From NCBI RefSeq assembly GCF_000230995.2, contig NC_019973.1, positions 2,618,001-2,682,000 of the forward strand: DNA of 64,000 nucleotides, given 5' to 3'. The position numbers and the translations under genes were made by a program. A model generated the notes under the pieces. The model was given only the letters and a program-made list of their open reading frames with translations. It had not been told where the DNA came from and searched no databases. The stretch is from Mesorhizobium australicum WSM2073. Its GTDB lineage: Bacteria; Pseudomonadota; Alphaproteobacteria; Rhizobiales; Rhizobiaceae. Below, in pieces: positions 61,113 through 64,000 of the stretch. Position 1 is the stretch's first letter. Every line of letters begins with the position of its first letter.

Positions 61113-62461
61113 GCGTTCCCACGCAAGCGCTCCGCCGCGACAAATCGCTGGTGACGGCGTCCCTTGCCGCCAACAATGGCGCGGTACCAAATCCCGAAGC
61201 AACGAATAGGAAGAACTTGTTCCTGCTCATCCAACTGCGTTGGCTGGCGGTGGCGGGTCAGGTGCTCACCATTCTGGCGACACAATACTGGTTCGAGATC
61301 CCGCTGCCGCTGGCGAAGATGGCCGGCGTGGTGCTTTTCCTGGTTGGCCTCAACATCTTCAGCTTGCTGGTCCTGCGCGGTATCAGGCCGATCACCAACA
61401 CCCAGCTCTTCGTCGCGCTCATCTTCGACATGGCGGCACTGACGACGCAGCTTTACCTGAGCGGCGGCGCGTCCAATCCGTTCGTATCGCTCTACCTTCT
61501 GCAGATCACGCTCGGCGCGGCACTGCTGACCCCAAGGTTTACCTGGATCCTGGTGGCGGCCGCGTCGGCCTGCTTTGTCTTCCTCATCTTCCTTTTCCAG
61601 CCGATCGCCATCCCGCATCATGGCGGCAGCGATCTCCTGTCCCTGCATATCAGGGGCATGTTCATCTGCTTCGTGCTGGCCGCCGGCCTGATCGTGATCT
61701 TCATGACGCGCATCGACCGCAACCTGCGCGAACGTGATGCCTATCTCGCCGACCTGCGCCAGCGCTCGGCCGAGGAGGACCACATCGTGCGCATGGGCCT
61801 GCTGGCCTCCGGCGCCGCGCACGAACTGGGTACGCCGCTTGCCACGATATCCGTCATCCTGTCCGACTGGCGCCAGATGCGCACCCTTGCACGCAACCGC
61901 GAACTGGCGGCCGACATGGCCGAAATGCGTGCGCAGATCGAGCGCTGCAAGCGCATCGTGTCCGGCATTCTGATGTCTTCCGGCCAGGCCAGAGGCGAGG
62001 GAACGATACGCACCACCATTCGCGGTTTCCTCGACGATCTGGTCGAGGAATGGCGCATCAGTCGCCAGCCATTCAAGCTGGAATACACGAACAACTTCGA
62101 CCCGGACGAGCAGATCGTGTCCGACACGGCGTTGAAGCAGGTCATCTTCAACGTGTTCGACAACGCCCAGGAAGCGTCGCAGGCTTGGGTCGGCGTCACC
62201 GCCGAGCGGCAGGACGACAAACTGGTGATTGCCGTAAGCGATCGTGGGCCGGGTTTCGACGAGACTATTCTGGCAGCGCTTGGCCAGCCCTATATGTCGA
62301 GCAAGGGACGGCCAGGGGGCGGTCTTGGTCTTTTCCTTGTCATGAATGTGGTCCGGAAACTGGGAGGCGATTTTTCCGCGCGCAACATGGAGCAGGGCGC
62401 CTGTGTTACGCTTTCGCTGCCGCTCGCGGCGTTGACCGACGGAGATGATCATGAGGCCTGA
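61109..62461 (+). CDS. regB: RegB/ActS-type redox sensor histidine kinase
   Basis: 450 residues, six membrane helices in the first 200. The quinone-linked heptad GGASNPF is at 119-125, the phospho-acceptor His238 in LASGAAHELGTPLATISV, and a Cys at 280 (QIERCKRIVSG) matches the redox-active cysteine of RegB. The ATPase domain has VFDNAQEAS, DRGPGFD and GGLGLFLV. RegB senses the respiratory redox state and phosphorylates RegA. It lies inside the second cyo operon (ATGA overlap with SURF1), so it is probably a specialised paralogue, not necessarily the global ActS. Confidence 0.92.
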   Translation: MSVPTQALRRDKSLVTASLAANNGAVPNPEATNRKNLFLLIQLRWLAVAGQVLTILATQYWFEIPLPLAKMAGVVLFLVGLNIFSLLVLRGIRPITNTQLFVALIFDMAALTTQLYLSGGASNPFVSLYLLQITLGAALLTPRFTWILVAAASACFVFLIFLFQPIAIPHHGGSDLLSLHIRGMFICFVLAAGLIVIFMTRIDRNLRERDAYLADLRQRSAEEDHIVRMGLLASGAAHELGTPLATISVILSDWRQMRTLARNRELAADMAEMRAQIERCKRIVSGILMSSGQARGEGTIRTTIRGFLDDLVEEWRISRQPFKLEYTNNFDPDEQIVSDTALKQVIFNVFDNAQEASQAWVGVTAERQDDKLVIAVSDRGPGFDETILAALGQPYMSSKGRPGGGLGLFLVMNVVRKLGGDFSARNMEQGACVTLSLPLAALTDGDDHEA

Positions 62462-62987
62462 TAGATCCCTCTTTATCGTCGAGGACGACACGACCTTCGC
62501 CAAGACGCTGAAGCGCTCCTTCGAAAAGCGCGACTACGACGTCATGGTCTGCCACGACAGGGAAGCCTTGCTCGACGCCCTCGAAAAATCCGTTCCGGCT
62601 TATGCCGTCGTCGATCTCAAGCTTGGGGCCGGCGGTTCCGGGCTGGAGTGCGTCAAGCTGCTCAGCGCCCGCGATGCGTCGATCAGGATCGTCGTGCTGA
62701 CAGGGTTTGCCAGCATCGCCACGGCGGTCGAGGCGATCAAGCTCGGCGCCAGCCACTACTTGGCCAAACCCGCCAACACCGATGATATCGAAGCCGCCTT
62801 CGGCCGTGCCGAGGGCGACATTTCCGTACCGCTTTCCAGCCGGCCCACCTCGATCAAGAACCTGGAGTGGGAGCGCATCCACGAAACGCTGGTCGAAACC
62901 GGCTTCAACATCTCCGAAACGGCCCGCCGGCTTGGCCTGCATCGGCGCACCCTGGCCCGCAAGCTCGAGAAGCGTGTGGTGAGATAG
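62451..62987 (+). CDS. regA: RegA/ActR-type response regulator
   Basis: 178 residues. Receiver domain with phospho-acceptor Asp55 (VVDLKLG) and the conserved Lys in YLAKPAN, then a Pro-rich linker and the Fis-type helix-turn-helix NISETARRLGLHRRTLARKL, the near-invariant RegA DNA-binding helix. ATG at 62451 has GGAG 6 bases upstream; an in-frame ATG two codons earlier is possible. Overlaps regB by 11 bases. It likely controls the oxidase operon itself. Confidence 0.92.
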   Translation: MRPDRSLFIVEDDTTFAKTLKRSFEKRDYDVMVCHDREALLDALEKSVPAYAVVDLKLGAGGSGLECVKLLSARDASIRIVVLTGFASIATAVEAIKLGASHYLAKPANTDDIEAAFGRAEGDISVPLSSRPTSIKNLEWERIHETLVETGFNISETARRLGLHRRTLARKLEKRVVR

Positions 62988-63131
62988 CGGGAAGGTCCGG
63001 TGAGCCGCGGTGCCGCTCTCGGCACAGCCTTGGAAAAGGACCGCCCCATAGCTCCGACAGTTTTATGCAAGCGCCTCCGTTCACCGCGGCGGAGACGCTG
63101 GCCACCCGCGTCGGTTCCTGCCGGCGGCTCA

Positions 63132-63156
63132 GGAACGAGTTCCCGCATGCGGCGTT
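63132..63156 (+). promoter_or_regulatory. Perfect EcfG-type promoter (GGAAC-N16-CGTT)
   Basis: GGAAC at 63132-63136 and CGTT at 63153-63156, spacer 16, exact consensus. It ends 60 bases before the isochorismatase-family gene. Confidence 0.7.
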
Positions 63157-63216
63157 GCGTATCCGGATGGCAGTGCCGGAAGTCATGAGAACGCACCGCC
63201 GGTCGGAGATGCGTTG

Positions 63217-63825
63217 ATGTCGATGCCAGGCTTGGCTTATGGCCCATTGGGCGACCGGTGCATGCATGTCTGTGTGGATATGCAGAAGCTATTTGCCGAA
63301 CCGTCGCCTTGGGCGACGCCTTGGATAACCCGTGTCCTGCCTCAAATTGAGAGGCTGGTCGAAAGGCGTGCGGAACAGACGGTCTTCACGCGCTTCCTGC
63401 CTGCGCAAAGGCCGGGGCAAGGCGCTGGTACATGGAAACGCTATTATGAGCGCTGGGCCTCCATGGCGATCGACAATATCGGGCCGGAGATGATCGAATT
63501 GTTGCCGGCGCTCGCCGCTTACTGTCCGCCGGCGGCAGTCATCGACAAGCACATCTATTCCCCCTGGTTCGAAGGGCGCCTCAGGGCCTTTCTGATGGAA
63601 CGCGAGATCGACACGCTGGTCGTCACGGGAGGCGAAACCGATGTGTGCGTCCTAGCCACCGTGCTCGGCGCCATCGATTTCGGCTATCGCGTGGTGCTCG
63701 TCACCGACGCATTGTGCAGCTCTTCCGACGCAACGCATGACGCGCTGCTTACCGTCTATCACCAGCGCTTCGCGCAGCAGGTCGAGACAGTCGAGATGGA
63801 AACGGTTCTCTCGAACTGGACTTGA
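63217..63825 (+). CDS. Isochorismatase-family cysteine hydrolase
   Basis: 202 residues. The Asp-Lys-Cys catalytic triad is visible: VDMQKLFAEPS near the start, VIDKHIYSPWF in the middle and VTGGETDVCVLATVLGA with the nucleophile Cys. The family includes nicotinamidases and carbamoyl- or isochorismate hydrolases; the substrate cannot be fixed. ATG at 63217 with CGGAG upstream; the preceding TTG is not used. Behind a perfect EcfG-type promoter, so probably part of the stress regulon. Confidence 0.88.
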   Translation: MSMPGLAYGPLGDRCMHVCVDMQKLFAEPSPWATPWITRVLPQIERLVERRAEQTVFTRFLPAQRPGQGAGTWKRYYERWASMAIDNIGPEMIELLPALAAYCPPAAVIDKHIYSPWFEGRLRAFLMEREIDTLVVTGGETDVCVLATVLGAIDFGYRVVLVTDALCSSSDATHDALLTVYHQRFAQQVETVEMETVLSNWT

Positions 63826-63903
63826 CGCCAGTGTAGCGTCAGCCTTCCCTGCGGGGTCTGTAGTGCTTATCTGTCCCAATCGCGGACATTGGAGCAGGCA
63901 AAC

Positions 63904-64000
63904 GTGGCGCAACGATCGGGCAGTGCTGATCTTCCCCTTCACGGTGGACGCGTGCCGAAATGGCTGGGCGACCGCATGACGCGTCTCGGTGCCGTCATGT
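63904..64000 (+). CDS. DUF763 protein, N-terminal fragment at window edge
   Basis: GTG at 63904 preceded by GGAGCAGG. The 32 visible codons read AQRSGSADLPLHGGRVPKWL after the start, then GDRMTRLGAVM, which is the conserved opening of DUF763 proteins (family function not established). The gene continues beyond the window. It lies 78 bases after the isochorismatase-family gene and may share its promoter. Confidence 0.8.
   Translation, partial: MAQRSGSADLPLHGGRVPKWLGDRMTRLGAVM

Noticed and set aside
1..64000. tRNA, rRNA, CRISPR arrays, insertion sequences or phage genes
   Set aside because: I looked for repeat arrays, transposase motifs and tRNA-like cloverleafs by eye and found none; 'phage holin' at 29080 is only a family name for a host membrane protein.

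Overview
The window looks like a chromosomal stretch of a Rhizobiales alphaproteobacterium, most like Mesorhizobium. The composition is GC-rich. The gene families fit: an EcfG-type sigma factor, DUF6894 small proteins, several Crp/Fnr regulators, bo3-type quinol oxidases and RegB/RegA-type redox regulators. This placement is inferred from content; no rRNA or tRNA gene was found to confirm it.

Region 1 (about 1-40.7 kb) reads as a general-stress-response accessory region. It carries a multi-GAF/PAS histidine kinase cut by the left edge, exonuclease III, a thioredoxin-reductase-like flavoprotein, a lone receiver domain, an EcfG-like sigma factor, a second Mfd-type helicase and a first bo3 quinol oxidase operon. 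It also carries a galactofuranose/glycan group, a manganese catalase, a membrane/envelope stress operon, a GNAT and a LysE exporter, a flavodoxin-like/alpha-beta hydrolase pair, a PQQ-type dehydrogenase, three Crp/Fnr regulators and many proteins under 100 residues. Its transcription starts repeatedly carry GGAAC, a 16-17 bp spacer, then NGTT, the recognition pattern of EcfG-type sigma factors. I found 19 such sites between 4 and 41 kb, three of them perfect (CGTT), and a fourth perfect one at 63.1 kb. One of these promoters precedes no gene. It precedes a short segment with an unpaired TCCTCCC and a terminator-like hairpin, which I propose is a stress-controlled small RNA.

Region 2 (41-56 kb) is a catabolic locus for a nitrogenous compound: an ABC importer, a GMC oxidoreductase, an FMO-type monooxygenase, RidA, DUF1028, an aldehyde dehydrogenase, a LysR regulator, an M20 deacylase, a trimethylamine-dehydrogenase-like iron-sulfur flavoprotein and an MFS transporter. 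The flavoprotein keeps the cofactor residues of trimethylamine dehydrogenase but has Gln/Trp/Asp at the three aromatic-bowl positions. As I recall, that combination is found in histamine dehydrogenase, so an amine such as histamine is a testable substrate. Between this gene and the transporter lie back-to-back fragments of two lost genes.

Region 3 (56-63 kb) is a second bo3 quinol oxidase operon (cyoABCD) continuing through a SURF1 assembly factor into a RegB/RegA-type redox two-component pair, preceded by two perfect palindromes. The right end holds an isochorismatase-family hydrolase behind a perfect EcfG promoter and the first 32 codons of a DUF763 protein.

Start codons were chosen by ribosome-binding-site spacing and promoter position and often differ from the longest open frame. 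No CRISPR array, insertion sequence, tRNA or rRNA was seen.
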